Shown piece by piece: positions 1-8,734 of a stretch of 64,000 nt of DNA. Location: positions 558,001-622,000 of the forward strand of contig NZ_WWGH01000001.1 in assembly GCF_009865135.1 (NCBI RefSeq), read 5' to 3'. Position 1 is the first letter of the stretch, and every line of letters begins with the position of its first letter. Below the pieces are notes generated by a model. The model had not been told where the DNA came from. It saw only the letters and a program-made list of their open reading frames with translations, and did no database searches. This DNA comes from Streptomyces sp. SID8374. Its GTDB lineage: Bacteria; Actinomycetota; Actinomycetes; Streptomycetales; Streptomycetaceae. A program made the translations under genes and the position numbers.

Positions 1-164
1 GGGTGGGGGACGACATCGACCGCCGGATGGCCGCGCACGCCCTGGTCGGCGGCCTGGCGAGCCTCTTCGCGGGGTGGCTGCACGGCACACTCGACGTGCC
101 GCGCGAACGGCTGGAAGCACACTGCGTGGCGCTGGTGCTGGCGGCGACGGCCTCCCGGGCGTAG
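1..164 (+). CDS. TetR-family regulator, C-terminal end (partial)
   Basis: The reading frame is open from base 3 to a TAG stop at 162-164 and encodes 53 residues ending ASRA. The segment is helical and hydrophobic (for example LVGGLASLFAGWL), as in the ligand-binding and dimerisation domain of TetR-type repressors. The DNA-binding half lies outside the window. The TetR assignment rests on this tail only, so another helical regulator is possible. The next gene on this strand starts 154 bp downstream after an AT-richer stretch, so it probably has its own promoter. Confidence 0.5.
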   Translation, partial: VGDDIDRRMAAHALVGGLASLFAGWLHGTLDVPRERLEAHCVALVLAATASRA

Positions 165-318
165 GCCTCCCCCGGCGCGACGACTCGGCAGCGGCCGCAG
201 GTCCGGCCGGTCCGCCCGCGCGAGGCACGGGCGCCGCACCCTCACGTAAAACGAACACGGTGAAAGATTAAACAACGACCTTCTCAACCACTTTCCCACT
301 CAGTACGGTTGGGGACCC

Positions 319-1671
319 ATGAGTCCCCCCATCGCCCCCGTGGGCTGGAGTCGCTGGCTGGTTCCCCCCGCCGCCCTCGCGATCCACCTCTCCATCGGCC
401 AGGCCTACGCCTGGTCCGTGTTCAAGCCACCGCTGGAGGACGCGCTCGGCCTCAGCGGTACGCAGAGCGCGCTCCCCTTCCAGCTCGGCATCGTCATGCT
501 CGGCCTCTCCGCCGCCTTCGGCGGCACTCTCGTGGAGCGCCGGGGGCCGCGCTGGGCCATGACGGTCGCCCTCATCTGCTTCTCCTCCGGCTTCCTGCTC
601 TCCGCGCTCGGCGCCGCGACCGAGCAGTTCTGGCTGATCGTGTTCGGGTACGGCTTCGTCGGAGGCATCGGTCTCGGGATCGGCTACATCTCGCCCGTCT
701 CGACGCTGATCAAGTGGTTCCCCGACCGGCCCGGCATGGCCACGGGCATCGCCATCATGGGTTTCGGCGGCGGTGCGCTGATCGCCTCGCCCTGGTCGGC
801 CCAGATGCTGGAGTCCTTCGGCAGCGACAGCTCCGGCATCGCGCTGGCCTTCCTCGTCCACGGACTGTCCTACGCCGTCTTCATGCTGCTCGGCGTCCTT
901 CTTGTACGGGTACCGCGCCCGGCCGGCGAGGAGCGGGCGGCGGACGGTCGTCCCGCGGTGCCGGCCGGGCCCCAGGTGTCGGCGCGGCAGGCGCTGCGCA
1001 CCCCGCAGTTCTGGCTGCTGTGGGTCGTGCTCTGCATGAACGTCACCGCCGGGATCGGCATCCTGGAGAAGGCCGCGCCGATGATCGCGGACTTCTTCGC
1101 GGACACCTCCACGCCCGTGTCGGCGACCGCCGCCGCCGGGTTCGTCGCCCTGCTGTCCGCGGCCAACATGGCGGGCCGCATCGGCTGGTCCTCCACGTCC
1201 GACCTGATCGGGCGCAAGAACATCTACCGCGTCTACCTCGGTGCGGGCACGCTCATGTACGCGCTCATCGCCCTGGTGGGCAGCTCGTCCAAGCCCCTGT
1301 TCGTCCTGTGCGCGCTGGTCATCCTCTCCTTCTACGGAGGCGGCTTCGCGACGATCCCCGCCTACCTCAAGGACCTTTTCGGCACCTATCAGGTCGGGGC
1401 GATCCACGGCCGGCTCCTCACCGCCTGGTCCACCGCCGGTGTTCTGGGGCCGCTCATCGTGAACTGGATCGCCGACCGGCAGGAGGAGGCCGGGAAGCAC
1501 GGCGCGGAGCTGTACGGGACGTCGCTCGTCATCATGATGGGCCTGCTCGTGATCGGCTTCGCCGCCAATGAGCTGGTGCGGCCGGTGCACCCGTCCCACC
1601 ACCTCGACGCGGTCACACCGGAGAAGGGAGCGCCCGATGTCCGACGACGCCAGCGGTCAGAGTCCGCCTGA
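319..1671 (+). CDS. OFA-family MFS transporter (oxalate/formate antiporter type)
   Basis: 450 residues with about twelve hydrophobic segments. The N-terminal pattern (IHLSIGQAYAWSVFKPPLE) is typical of the OFA (oxalate:formate antiporter) branch of the major facilitator superfamily. The loop after helix 2 has the charged motif ERRGPRWA expected there. Substrates in this branch are small organic anions, and the actual substrate cannot be read from sequence. The ATG follows GGTTGGGGA, a usable ribosome site. The 3' end overlaps by 35 bp the start of a 60-residue membrane protein, which suggests that the two are translated together. Confidence 0.88.
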   Translation: MSPPIAPVGWSRWLVPPAALAIHLSIGQAYAWSVFKPPLEDALGLSGTQSALPFQLGIVMLGLSAAFGGTLVERRGPRWAMTVALICFSSGFLLSALGAATEQFWLIVFGYGFVGGIGLGIGYISPVSTLIKWFPDRPGMATGIAIMGFGGGALIASPWSAQMLESFGSDSSGIALAFLVHGLSYAVFMLLGVLLVRVPRPAGEERAADGRPAVPAGPQVSARQALRTPQFWLLWVVLCMNVTAGIGILEKAAPMIADFFADTSTPVSATAAAGFVALLSAANMAGRIGWSSTSDLIGRKNIYRVYLGAGTLMYALIALVGSSSKPLFVLCALVILSFYGGGFATIPAYLKDLFGTYQVGAIHGRLLTAWSTAGVLGPLIVNWIADRQEEAGKHGAELYGTSLVIMMGLLVIGFAANELVRPVHPSHHLDAVTPEKGAPDVRRRQRSESA

Positions 1672-1819
1672 TGGGGACGACGGCACCGGCGGGCAGCGGC
1701 CGCCCGGGGTCGAGGACCGGCGGCCGCTGATCGCCTTCACCTGGCTGTGGGTGGGCACGCCGCTCGCCTACGGGCTGTACGAGCTGGTCCGCAAGGCGAC
1801 CCAGCTGTTCACCGGCTGA
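1637..1819 (+). CDS. Small membrane protein, MFS transporter small subunit
   Basis: 60 residues: a polar, Gly/Asp/Pro-rich N-terminus and one transmembrane helix (about residues 31-50, LIAFTWLWVGTPLAYGLYEL). The ATG lies inside the end of the transporter gene, 7 bases after GGAGAAGGGAG, so it is translationally coupled. Very short proteins of this kind are found beside OFA-type transporters in streptomycetes and are annotated as an MFS small subunit. A role in assembly or stability of the transporter is an inference. A strong hairpin follows directly, so the pair forms one transcription unit. Confidence 0.75.
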   Translation: MSDDASGQSPPDGDDGTGGQRPPGVEDRRPLIAFTWLWVGTPLAYGLYELVRKATQLFTG

Positions 1820-1820
1820 A

Positions 1821-1856
1821 CCTCCGCCGGGCCCGGCGAACCGGGCCCGGCGGAGG
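1821..1856. terminator. Hairpin terminator between convergent genes
   Basis: Perfect 16-bp stem (CCTCCGCCGGGCCCGG and its complement) with a CGAA tetraloop, 2 bases after the small-subunit stop and 14 bases from the end of the convergent acyl-CoA dehydrogenase gene. There is no U-run, as is usual in this genus. It may serve both strands. Confidence 0.8.
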
Positions 1857-1869
1857 GGGCGTCGGCCGG

Positions 1870-3831
1870 TCAGCCCACCAGGTCCGGGGCGCGCAGCATG
1901 GCGGACGGGATGCCCCACGCGTCCACGAGGTCGCCCGCGAGGGGCCGGACCTTGCGGCAGAGGTCGTTCACCTCACGGGTGATCGCCTTGGAACGCTGGA
2001 CGGTCAGCCGGCCGTGCTCCATGAACCACGCCCGGTCCGCCTCGATCGTCGACAGGGCGAACAGGTCGCACAGCAGGCCCAGCGCGACCTTGTTGCCGCC
2101 TTCGGGCAGCGTACGCATCTTCTCGACGAACGCCTCCAGCACCAGCCTCTCGACATGTGCGTGGGCGACGGCGATGACGTGGTCCTGCACCTCCGAGAAG
2201 ACCGCGCCCGGGTCGCGCTTGCGGTCGACCCCTGCCTTGAGCCTGCGGGCCACTCCGGCGAGCATGTGCTCCTCGCGGTAGCGGAACATCGCCAGCTGGT
2301 ACTCCGAGTCCAGCAGGCCGGCCTCCTGGTCCCACTGGTCGCCGCCCGGCAGCAGGTCACGTACCCGTTCGAGCAGCTTGTGGGCCGAGGTCTTCTCGAT
2401 GACCGTCTCGACGGCGAGGTTGGTGACGTAGCGGACCATGCCGAGCTGGTCCAGGTCCTCGAACTCGCTCGCGTAGTCGGTGAGCAGGCCCTTGGCCACG
2501 AGCTGCAACAGGACGTGGTTGTCGCCCTCGAAGGTGGTGAAGATGTCGCTGTCGGCCTTGAGGGCGGCGAAGCGGTTGACGGCGAGATAGCCGGCGCCGC
2601 CGCACGCCTCCCGGCACTCCTGGATCACCCGGGTGGCGTGCCAGGTGCCGAGCGCCTTGGTTCCGGCGGCCCGTGCCTCCAGTCGGCGCCGCCCCTGCGG
2701 GTCGTCCTGAGCGCCGGAGAAGACGTCGTGCAGCTGCGTACGGACGACATCCTGCGCGAAGTGCAGCGCGTACGTCTGCGCGATGAGCGGCAGCAGACGG
2801 CGCTGGTGCAGGCCGTAGTCGAGGAGCAGCTGCTCCTCCTCCTGGGAGCCCGCCGCGAACTGCCGGCGCCGCAGGGCGTACTTGATGGCGATGGCGAGGG
2901 CGACCTTGGCGGCGTTGACCCCGGCGCCGCCGACGCTGACCCGGCCCTGGACCAGGGTGCCGAGCATGGTGAAGAAGCGGCGGTCGGGGTTGTCGATCGT
3001 GCTCTCGTAGACGCCTTCGGGGGTGACGTCGGCGAACCGGTTGAGCAGCGCCTCGCGGGGGACCCGCACCCCGTCGAACCGGATGCGCCCGTTGTCCACG
3101 CCGTTGAGACCCATCTTGCGGCCGTCGTCCTCGATGTGGACGCCGGGCGCCTCCTCGCCGCCGACCCGGATCGGTACGACGAAGGCGTGCACGCCCTTGC
3201 CTTCCCCGCCCACCTCCAGCTGGGCGAAGACGACCGCCAGCTCGCCGTGGCGGGCCGCGTTGCCGATGTAGTCCTTGCGCGCCTGGTCGCCCTCGGTGGT
3301 GATGACGAACTCCTGGGCGGCGGCGTCGTACCGCGCGACGGTGCCGAGCGCCTGCACGTTGGAGCCGTGCCCGGTCTCGGTCATCGCGAAGCAGCCCATC
3401 AGCTTCCCGGTGATCAGGTCCGGCAGATAGGTGTCGTGGTGGCGTTCGGTGCCCAGGTGCAGGATCGCGCCGCCGAAGAGTCCGAACTGCACACCGACCT
3501 TCACCAGCACCGACAGATCACCGAAGGCGAGCGTCTCGAACGCGGCGATCGAGGCCCCGACGTCGCCGCCTCCGCCGTACTGCTTCGGGAAGCCCATGCC
3601 GGTCTGGCCCGTCGCCGCCATCTCGACCACGAGGTCGCGCACCCGTTCGCGGAACGCGTCGAAGCCGAGCTCGTCGGCCTCTTCCAGGACCGAGGCGTAC
3701 GTCACCAGGTTGGTGCGGACCAGGTCACGGATCTCGGCGTACTCGCCGTCCAGGACCTCGGTGAGGGCCTGGACATCGAGTTCCGGCTGCGCGTATCCGT
3801 CGGGGGCAGTGGGTGTTCTGTCGGTGCTCAT
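1870..3831 (-). CDS. Acyl-CoA oxidase/dehydrogenase-type flavoprotein
   Basis: 653 residues, much longer than the roughly 380-400 of ordinary acyl-CoA dehydrogenases. The FAD-binding middle domain has CFAMTETGHGSNVQ, matching the oxidase-type loop. The helical domain ends in TTFEGDNHVLLQ, which is the acyl-CoA oxidase signature including the putative catalytic Glu. A C-terminal helical extension of about 200 residues also fits the oxidase fold. It should catalyse alpha,beta-dehydrogenation of acyl-CoA in the cytoplasm. Whether O2 or an electron-transfer flavoprotein accepts the electrons is not decidable here. The ATG is preceded by GAAAGG. The alpha/beta hydrolase gene lies 40 bp upstream on the same strand, so they may be co-transcribed. 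Confidence 0.85.
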   Translation of the reverse strand: MSTDRTPTAPDGYAQPELDVQALTEVLDGEYAEIRDLVRTNLVTYASVLEEADELGFDAFRERVRDLVVEMAATGQTGMGFPKQYGGGGDVGASIAAFETLAFGDLSVLVKVGVQFGLFGGAILHLGTERHHDTYLPDLITGKLMGCFAMTETGHGSNVQALGTVARYDAAAQEFVITTEGDQARKDYIGNAARHGELAVVFAQLEVGGEGKGVHAFVVPIRVGGEEAPGVHIEDDGRKMGLNGVDNGRIRFDGVRVPREALLNRFADVTPEGVYESTIDNPDRRFFTMLGTLVQGRVSVGGAGVNAAKVALAIAIKYALRRRQFAAGSQEEEQLLLDYGLHQRRLLPLIAQTYALHFAQDVVRTQLHDVFSGAQDDPQGRRRLEARAAGTKALGTWHATRVIQECREACGGAGYLAVNRFAALKADSDIFTTFEGDNHVLLQLVAKGLLTDYASEFEDLDQLGMVRYVTNLAVETVIEKTSAHKLLERVRDLLPGGDQWDQEAGLLDSEYQLAMFRYREEHMLAGVARRLKAGVDRKRDPGAVFSEVQDHVIAVAHAHVERLVLEAFVEKMRTLPEGGNKVALGLLCDLFALSTIEADRAWFMEHGRLTVQRSKAITREVNDLCRKVRPLAGDLVDAWGIPSAMLRAPDLVG

Positions 3832-3871
3832 AGCCTTTCGCTACCCCGGCCGGCAGCGATCACGCGGTACC

Positions 3872-4741
3872 TCAGGCGGCGCCGTCGAGTACCTCACGCA
3901 GACGGCGGGCGAATTCGTCCGGCTTCCCCGGGTAGCCGAACTCCCCGTCGAGGAATCCGCCGTGGTGGCTCGGGAACACGGTCACCCGCCGGCCGAGCAG
4001 TTCGGCGGTCGCGACGGCGATACGCCCGGTCTGGACGCCCTCGGACTCCTCCCCCACCGCGATCACCACACGGGTGGGGGCGCCGGTGAGCGCGTCGGCG
4101 TCCGGCCGGTAGCTGCTGATCGCCCAGGACCGGTCGGACAGCAGCGGATCGTCGCGCGATCCGTCGTCCTCGGTGGGCATCCCGAACGCGGCCGGATCGG
4201 GCTCCGGCTGTGCGAAGTACGCCTCGGTGAATGCGCCCTCCCAGGAGGTCATGGCCACGAAGGCGGCCATTCCGGCCCCCCACCCCCGCTTCTCGTACGC
4301 CTCCCGGACGGCGGCGCGGGCCCGCACGGCGGCGGGACCGTCGGGCGTGAGGGTGATGAGCGGCGGTTCGTGGGCGACCAGGACGGTGAGGTCGCCGGGG
4401 TACTTCGCCACGAGCGCGAGTGCGGTGACCGCTCCCCCGCTGCTGGCGAACATCTCGACCGGTCCGGCGCCGAGCTCCTGGATCAGGGCGTGCACGTCGT
4501 CGGCCTGGGTCTCGGGGGTGTGGTCGGCCCGGCCGTCCCTGCGGACGCTGCGGCCCAGTCCGCGCGGGTCGTAGGTGACCGCGGTCCGGTCGGGGAAGCG
4601 GGCGGCGAGCGCGGCGAAGCCGGTGGCGTCCATGGGCTGCCCGATCATCAGCAACGGCGGGCGGCCGTCGGTGGTGGGGAGCGGCCCGTGGACGTCGTAC
4701 ACGAGATCGGCGTCGGCTGTTGTGAGCGTGTGGGTCTTCAT
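3872..4741 (-). CDS. Alpha/beta hydrolase
   Basis: 289 residues with the alpha/beta-hydrolase layout: strand-rich N-terminus ending in GLGRSVRRDGR, a nucleophile elbow FASSGGAVTAL (probable catalytic Ser in SSGG), and a late HHGGF segment supplying the likely catalytic His. No signal peptide is seen, so the enzyme should be cytoplasmic. The substrate is unknown. It is 40 bp upstream of the acyl-CoA oxidase-like gene on the same strand, which hints at a lipid or ester context but proves nothing. Confidence 0.8.
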   Translation of the reverse strand: MKTHTLTTADADLVYDVHGPLPTTDGRPPLLMIGQPMDATGFAALAARFPDRTAVTYDPRGLGRSVRRDGRADHTPETQADDVHALIQELGAGPVEMFASSGGAVTALALVAKYPGDLTVLVAHEPPLITLTPDGPAAVRARAAVREAYEKRGWGAGMAAFVAMTSWEGAFTEAYFAQPEPDPAAFGMPTEDDGSRDDPLLSDRSWAISSYRPDADALTGAPTRVVIAVGEESEGVQTGRIAVATAELLGRRVTVFPSHHGGFLDGEFGYPGKPDEFARRLREVLDGAA

Positions 4742-4893
4742 ACCAGGGCAGACCGTCCCCGGCCCCAGAACTCATCGGTCCGGACGGTGCGCCTCGACCG
4801 GAGTTTCGCGGACGCCCCCGCCCGCATACCGTGGCCGCCGGGAACCACCGGCCGCCGGCTTCCCCGGCCGCCCCGATTCCGTGCCGCCGGGGT

Positions 4894-5523
4894 TCAGCTC
4901 CCGTCCGGGCGGGCGTGCACGCTGACGGCGTAACCGCAGCCCGGGACGTAGGGGTCGCCGCTCCAGGTGGCGTAGCGCTGCCGCAGGGTCAGTCCGGCCC
5001 CGGCGCACCACCGGTCGAACTCCGCGAGGCCGAAGGGGGCTTCGGGCAGCGGCAGGTGCGCGGCGTCCAGCCCCATGCCCGTGACCAGCAGACCGCCGGG
5101 CCGCAGTACGGCGGACAGCTGCCCGATGACGGCCGCCTCGGTGCCCGGGGCCAGGAGGGGGATGACGTTTCCGGCGGCGAGCACCAGGTCGAAGTCCGGC
5201 TCCAGGCCGAGGGCGTCCGTGCGGGCCAGATCCCCGAGGAGCCACTCCTGTGCGGGGGCCTCACGGCGGGCGACGGCGAGCATCGAGGCGTCGACGTCCA
5301 CGCCGGTGCAGCGGTGGCCCAGCCCGGCGAGCCGGATCGCGATCCGCCCGGTGCCGCACCCGGCGTCGAGTACCCGGGCGCCGGGCTCCAGCAGCGCGGC
5401 GCAGAACGTGGCCTCGCCGTGGATGTCGTGCCCCGATGCGGCGAGCCGCGCGAAACGCCGGGCGTACTGCTCCCCGGCCTCACCGCCGGTCAGTTCCGCC
5501 CAGCGGTCCCGTTTGCCGGTCAT
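4894..5523 (-). CDS. Class I SAM-dependent methyltransferase
   Basis: 209 residues. Motif I is VLDAGCGTGRIA, followed by an acidic GVDVDASM (motif post-I) and LRPGGLLVTGMGL (post-III), the standard seven-stranded methyltransferase set. The ATG follows GGAAGG. The acceptor substrate cannot be predicted. The gene lies 59 bp downstream of the siderophore permease pair on the same strand, so it could be the last gene of that operon or an independent gene. Confidence 0.82.
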   Translation of the reverse strand: MTGKRDRWAELTGGEAGEQYARRFARLAASGHDIHGEATFCAALLEPGARVLDAGCGTGRIAIRLAGLGHRCTGVDVDASMLAVARREAPAQEWLLGDLARTDALGLEPDFDLVLAAGNVIPLLAPGTEAAVIGQLSAVLRPGGLLVTGMGLDAAHLPLPEAPFGLAEFDRWCAGAGLTLRQRYATWSGDPYVPGCGYAVSVHARPDGS

Positions 5524-5582
5524 GTCCGTGTGCCTTCCCGTCAGCCCCGCCCCCGTGCGGGCGGCCCCTCACCTGGCAGAGC

Positions 5583-6614
5583 CTAGAACCCGCGCCGGGA
5601 CTCCCGTACCAGCAGGACCAGCAGATACGCCCCGCCGACGCACACGGTGACCGCGCCGGTCGGCAGCAGCACGCCCGGGATCGCGTGCTGCGCCGCGATG
5701 TCCGCGCCGAGCAGCAGGAGCGCGCCGACGGGCGCGGCACCGGCGAGGTCGACGCTTCCTCGCCCGGTGAGGCGGCGGGCGATCTGCGGCGCGGCCAGCG
5801 CGACGAAGGCGATGGGGCCCGCGGCGGCGGTCACCGCGGCGGTCGCGGCCACACCGAGGACGACCAGCAGCAGCTTCGTACGCTCCACGGGGATACCCAG
5901 CATCGCCGCCGTCTCGTCACCCAGTTCGAGCCAGCGCATCCGGCGTTGCGCCACGGGCGCGGCCAGCGCGACCCCCGCCGTCAGAACGGCGGCCATCAGC
6001 AGGGCGGGCCAGCCGATGCCGCTCAGTGAGCCCGCGCCCCACACCGCCGCCCGCAGCGCGGTGTCCACATCGGCCTTCACCAGGAACCACGTGTTGACCG
6101 AGTGCAGCAAGGCGCCGATCGCGATACCCACCACGATGAGCCGGAAGCCCCGCACACCGCGCCGGAACGCCAGCAGATAGACGGTGAAGGCGGTGAGGAG
6201 CCCACCGGTGAGCGCACCCGCCGCGAGGGCCGAGTAGCTGCTCGCGCCCGCGAGGAGCGCGAGGACGACACCGGTGTACGAGCCGGTGGTGAAGCCGATG
6301 ACGTCGGGGCTGCCGAGCGGGTTGCGGGTCAGGGACTGGAAGATCGCGCCGCCGACGGCCAGCGCCGCCCCGAACAGGACGGCGGCGACGATGCGCGGCG
6401 CCCGCCACTCCAGGACGACGGTGCGGACGCTGTTCCTGGCGTCGCCCGACACGACATCGGCCAGGTCGCCGAGGCTCAGCGGATAGCTGCCGAGGGTGAA
6501 CGCCCACAGGGCGAGCGCGAGCAGCGTGACCCACAGCAGCGCGCACACGACGACCGTACGGCGCTTCGCTCTCAGGCTGAGGGTGCCTGCCCTGAGGACG
6601 AGGATCCCGCTCAC
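5583..6614 (-). CDS. Iron-siderophore ABC transporter permease (FecCD type), second
   Basis: 343 residues with about nine to ten membrane segments of the FecCD/BtuC family. Family motifs are present: GGAIFQSLTRNPLGSPDVIGFTTG and GPIAFVALAAPQIARRLTG. The start is the GTG whose last three bases form the stop of the preceding permease gene (GTGA overlap at 6611-6614), so translation is coupled. An upstream reading frame exists but is non-membranous and out of character. With the other permease it should form the heterodimeric channel for a ferric siderophore. No ATPase gene is present nearby. Confidence 0.88.
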   Translation of the reverse strand: MSGILVLRAGTLSLRAKRRTVVVCALLWVTLLALALWAFTLGSYPLSLGDLADVVSGDARNSVRTVVLEWRAPRIVAAVLFGAALAVGGAIFQSLTRNPLGSPDVIGFTTGSYTGVVLALLAGASSYSALAAGALTGGLLTAFTVYLLAFRRGVRGFRLIVVGIAIGALLHSVNTWFLVKADVDTALRAAVWGAGSLSGIGWPALLMAAVLTAGVALAAPVAQRRMRWLELGDETAAMLGIPVERTKLLLVVLGVAATAAVTAAAGPIAFVALAAPQIARRLTGRGSVDLAGAAPVGALLLLGADIAAQHAIPGVLLPTGAVTVCVGGAYLLVLLVRESRRGF

Positions 6615-7672
6615 AGCTCCTTCACCCGGCTTCCGCGTACGAGAAGGATCAGTACGGGCGCGCCGATGAGCGGCATCATGACGCCGACCGGAAGTTCGGC
6701 GGGGGCCACGATCAGCCGCCCCAGGACGTCGGCGGTCAGCACGATCGCCGGGGCGAGGACGGCGGAGTAGGCGATGATCCAGCGCCAGTCGGGCCCGGTG
6801 AGCCATCGCACGGCGTGCGGCACCATGAGGCCGACGAACATCAGCGGGCCCGCCGCGGCCGTCGCCGCACCGCACAGCAGGGTCACCGCGACCACCACAC
6901 CGCACCGGGTCGCGCCGACCCGCAGCCCGACCGCCCGCCCCGCGTCGTCGCCGAGGGCCATCGCGTTGAGCGGGCGCGCACAGCAGGCGGCGGCCACCAG
7001 GCCGGCCAGGACGAAGGGCAGGATGTCACCGGCGGTGCCCGTCGGGCGGTCGGTGACGGTGCCCGCTCCCCAGAACCTCATACGGTCGAAGGTCTCCGTG
7101 TCGATCAGGGCGAGGGTCTGGGAGATACCGGCCAGCACCGCCGTGAAGGCGACCCCGACGAGGGTGAGCCGCAGCGGCGAGGGCCCGGCCCGGCCGCCGC
7201 TCGCGGCGAGGTAGACCACCGCCGCACCGGCGACGGCCCCGGCGAAGGCGAAGGGCAGGTACTCCTCGATGCGCGTGACGCCGAAGACGGCCACGCCCAG
7301 GGTGACGGCGAACCCGGCCCCGGCGTTGACTCCGAGGACCCCCGGGTCGGCGAGCGGGTTGCGGGTGAGCGCCTGCATGAGCGCCCCCGCCACGCCCAGG
7401 GAGACCCCGACGGCGATGCCGAGCAGCGTACGGTCCACGCGGGCGCCGCTGACCGTGGCGTGCGAGGCGGAACCGTCGGGGGCGGTCAGCGCCTGCCACA
7501 CCACGTCCAGGGGGAGCATCGCCGAGCCGATCGCGACGCTGAGCAGCACCGCGACGAGGAGCACGGCGACGGCGACACCCAGGCCGAGGAGCCGGCGCGT
7601 CCTGCGACGCGACGCCCACGACGGCGCGGCCGGCGGTGGTGGCGCGGTCGTCTTCGCGAGCGCCTGTGGCAT
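6611..7672 (-). CDS. Iron-siderophore ABC transporter permease (FecCD type), first
   Basis: 353 residues. After an Ala/Pro-rich cytoplasmic N-terminus come the FecCD motifs GALMQALTRNPLADPGVLGVNAGA and GPLMFVGLMVPHAVRWLTG, with about ten membrane helices. The start ATG at 7672 has GGGAGG 7 bases upstream. The longer open frame to 7855 runs through the 19-bp repeat block and is not coding. It forms the inner-membrane channel with the next gene and works with the binding lipoprotein encoded divergently at 8735. It is transcribed from the region that carries four direct repeats. Confidence 0.88.
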   Translation of the reverse strand: MPQALAKTTAPPPPAAPSWASRRRTRRLLGLGVAVAVLLVAVLLSVAIGSAMLPLDVVWQALTAPDGSASHATVSGARVDRTLLGIAVGVSLGVAGALMQALTRNPLADPGVLGVNAGAGFAVTLGVAVFGVTRIEEYLPFAFAGAVAGAAVVYLAASGGRAGPSPLRLTLVGVAFTAVLAGISQTLALIDTETFDRMRFWGAGTVTDRPTGTAGDILPFVLAGLVAAACCARPLNAMALGDDAGRAVGLRVGATRCGVVVAVTLLCGAATAAAGPLMFVGLMVPHAVRWLTGPDWRWIIAYSAVLAPAIVLTADVLGRLIVAPAELPVGVMMPLIGAPVLILLVRGSRVKEL

Positions 7673-7723
7673 CGAACCTCCCTGAGCGATCCGCCACCCG
7701 GACAGCCGGAAGTGCCGTGCGTG

Positions 7724-7799
7724 ATCGACGTACCTGAACTGCATCGACGTACCTGGACTGCTGCGGCGCACCTCAACTGCACCGACGTACCCGAACTGC
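7724..7799. repeat. Four tandem 19-bp direct repeats upstream of the permease operon
   Basis: Units at 7724-7742, 7743-7761, 7762-7780 and 7781-7799 abut in perfect register. On the minus (transcribed) strand the consensus is GCAGTTCAGGTACGTCGAT. Two units differ by one base, the fourth by two, and the third is more divergent. They lie between the AraC-regulator stop (7849) and the permease start (7672). Nineteen bases is not a multiple of three, so this is not a protein repeat. AraC-type activators commonly bind direct repeats near this spacing, so an operator array is a reasonable inference. Confidence 0.8.
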
Positions 7800-7848
7800 T
7801 TCGCCCCACCCGGCGGGCGCCCGGTCCAGCAGCTTCCGGGCGCACGGT

Positions 7849-8634
7849 TCAGCAACCGCCGAGCGCCCCCACCGCGTCCGCTGTGAGCGCGCTCACCGGG
7901 ACGCCGGACTCGCGGCTCAGCGCGCGCAGCAGCCCGGCCCGGGTCGCGTAGCCGGCCGCCCTGGCCGCCGCCGTCAGCTCACCTCCGCCGCGGAGGTGTT
8001 CGACGGCGGCGTTCATCCTGGCCCGGTTGCGCCACCGTGTGAAGGGCAGTCCGGTCTCGTCGAGGAAGACGCGCTGCACCTGGCGGGCGCTCATGTGGTG
8101 CTGTTCGGCCAGCTGCTCCAGCGTTCTGGCGGGGGTGCGCAGGGCCTCGCGGGCGAGGGCGCGCACCACCGGATGGGCGGGCAGGACGACCGGGAAGTGC
8201 TGCCGGGAGATGCCTCCCAGCACGCGTCCCAGCGCCTGGCGGAACGGCTGGATCTGCTCCGCCGTGGTCGGTGCCGCGCCGAGTGTGGTGGTCATGACCT
8301 CGACGATCGCGGGGACCACCCCGAGCGGCTGAACACGGCATCGTGGCTGGTCAGAAGGGTTGAGGAAGGGGCCGAGCGCCATGCCGCCCGGTTCGATCCG
8401 CAGCGCGTGCGGCACCCGGGAAGCGAGCCAGAGGGCCTCGTTCCGGCCGAGCCGCCACTCCTCGCCGTCGGCGGTCAGGCGGGCGCTGCCGCTGACCACG
8501 TAGACGAGGTGCGGCTCGTCGTGCTCGTGCGTGTCGTGGCCGAGAAAGCGGATGGCGTTCTCGGCGACCACGGTGCCGAGGGATGTCACCGGCAAGCGTG
8601 CCTCCCGTTGTGTGCGATGCGTCGTCTCCGTCAC
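7849..8634 (-). CDS. AraC-family transcriptional regulator with N-terminal cupin
   Basis: 261 residues. Residues about 20-90 form a cupin-like sensor with HEHDEPHLVYVVSGSARL, and the C-terminal 100 residues hold the two helix-turn-helix motifs of AraC/XylS (LEQLAEQHHMSARQVQRVF and AAGYATRAGLLRAL). The start is a GTG at 8634. It is divergent from the siderophore-binding lipoprotein gene with an iron box between them, and upstream of the permease operon on its own strand. By analogy with siderophore-sensing AraC regulators it probably activates uptake when ligand is present. The ligand is not known. Confidence 0.86.
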   Translation of the reverse strand: MTETTHRTQREARLPVTSLGTVVAENAIRFLGHDTHEHDEPHLVYVVSGSARLTADGEEWRLGRNEALWLASRVPHALRIEPGGMALGPFLNPSDQPRCRVQPLGVVPAIVEVMTTTLGAAPTTAEQIQPFRQALGRVLGGISRQHFPVVLPAHPVVRALAREALRTPARTLEQLAEQHHMSARQVQRVFLDETGLPFTRWRNRARMNAAVEHLRGGGELTAAARAAGYATRAGLLRALSRESGVPVSALTADAVGALGGC

Positions 8635-8671
8635 CAGCGATGTCGCACGCGGATCGGCGCAGCGGAACCAG

Positions 8672-8690
8672 CGAGGTTAGCCTCACCTTA
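8672..8690. promoter_or_regulatory. DmdR/IdeR-type iron box
   Basis: CGAGGTTAGCCTCACCTTA matches the actinobacterial iron-box consensus TTAGGTTAGGCTAACCTAA at 14 of 19 positions, including both core half-sites GGTTAG and ACCT. It sits in the 100-bp gap between the AraC gene and the siderophore-binding protein gene. Iron-loaded DmdR repression of both directions is the expected behaviour. A TAGCCT element inside it could be a -10 hexamer. Confidence 0.75.
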
Positions 8691-8734
8691 CCAACGGCTC
8701 GAACCTTCGGGCCTGCCCAGTCACCTGAGGTCCC

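Noticed and set aside
1747..4089. 780-codon plus-strand frame over the acyl-CoA oxidase-like gene
   Set aside because: Antisense shadow; the minus strand carries the flavoprotein motifs.
7673..7855. N-terminal extension of the first permease
   Set aside because: It runs through the 19-bp repeats in shifting phase; ATG 7672 has GGGAGG.
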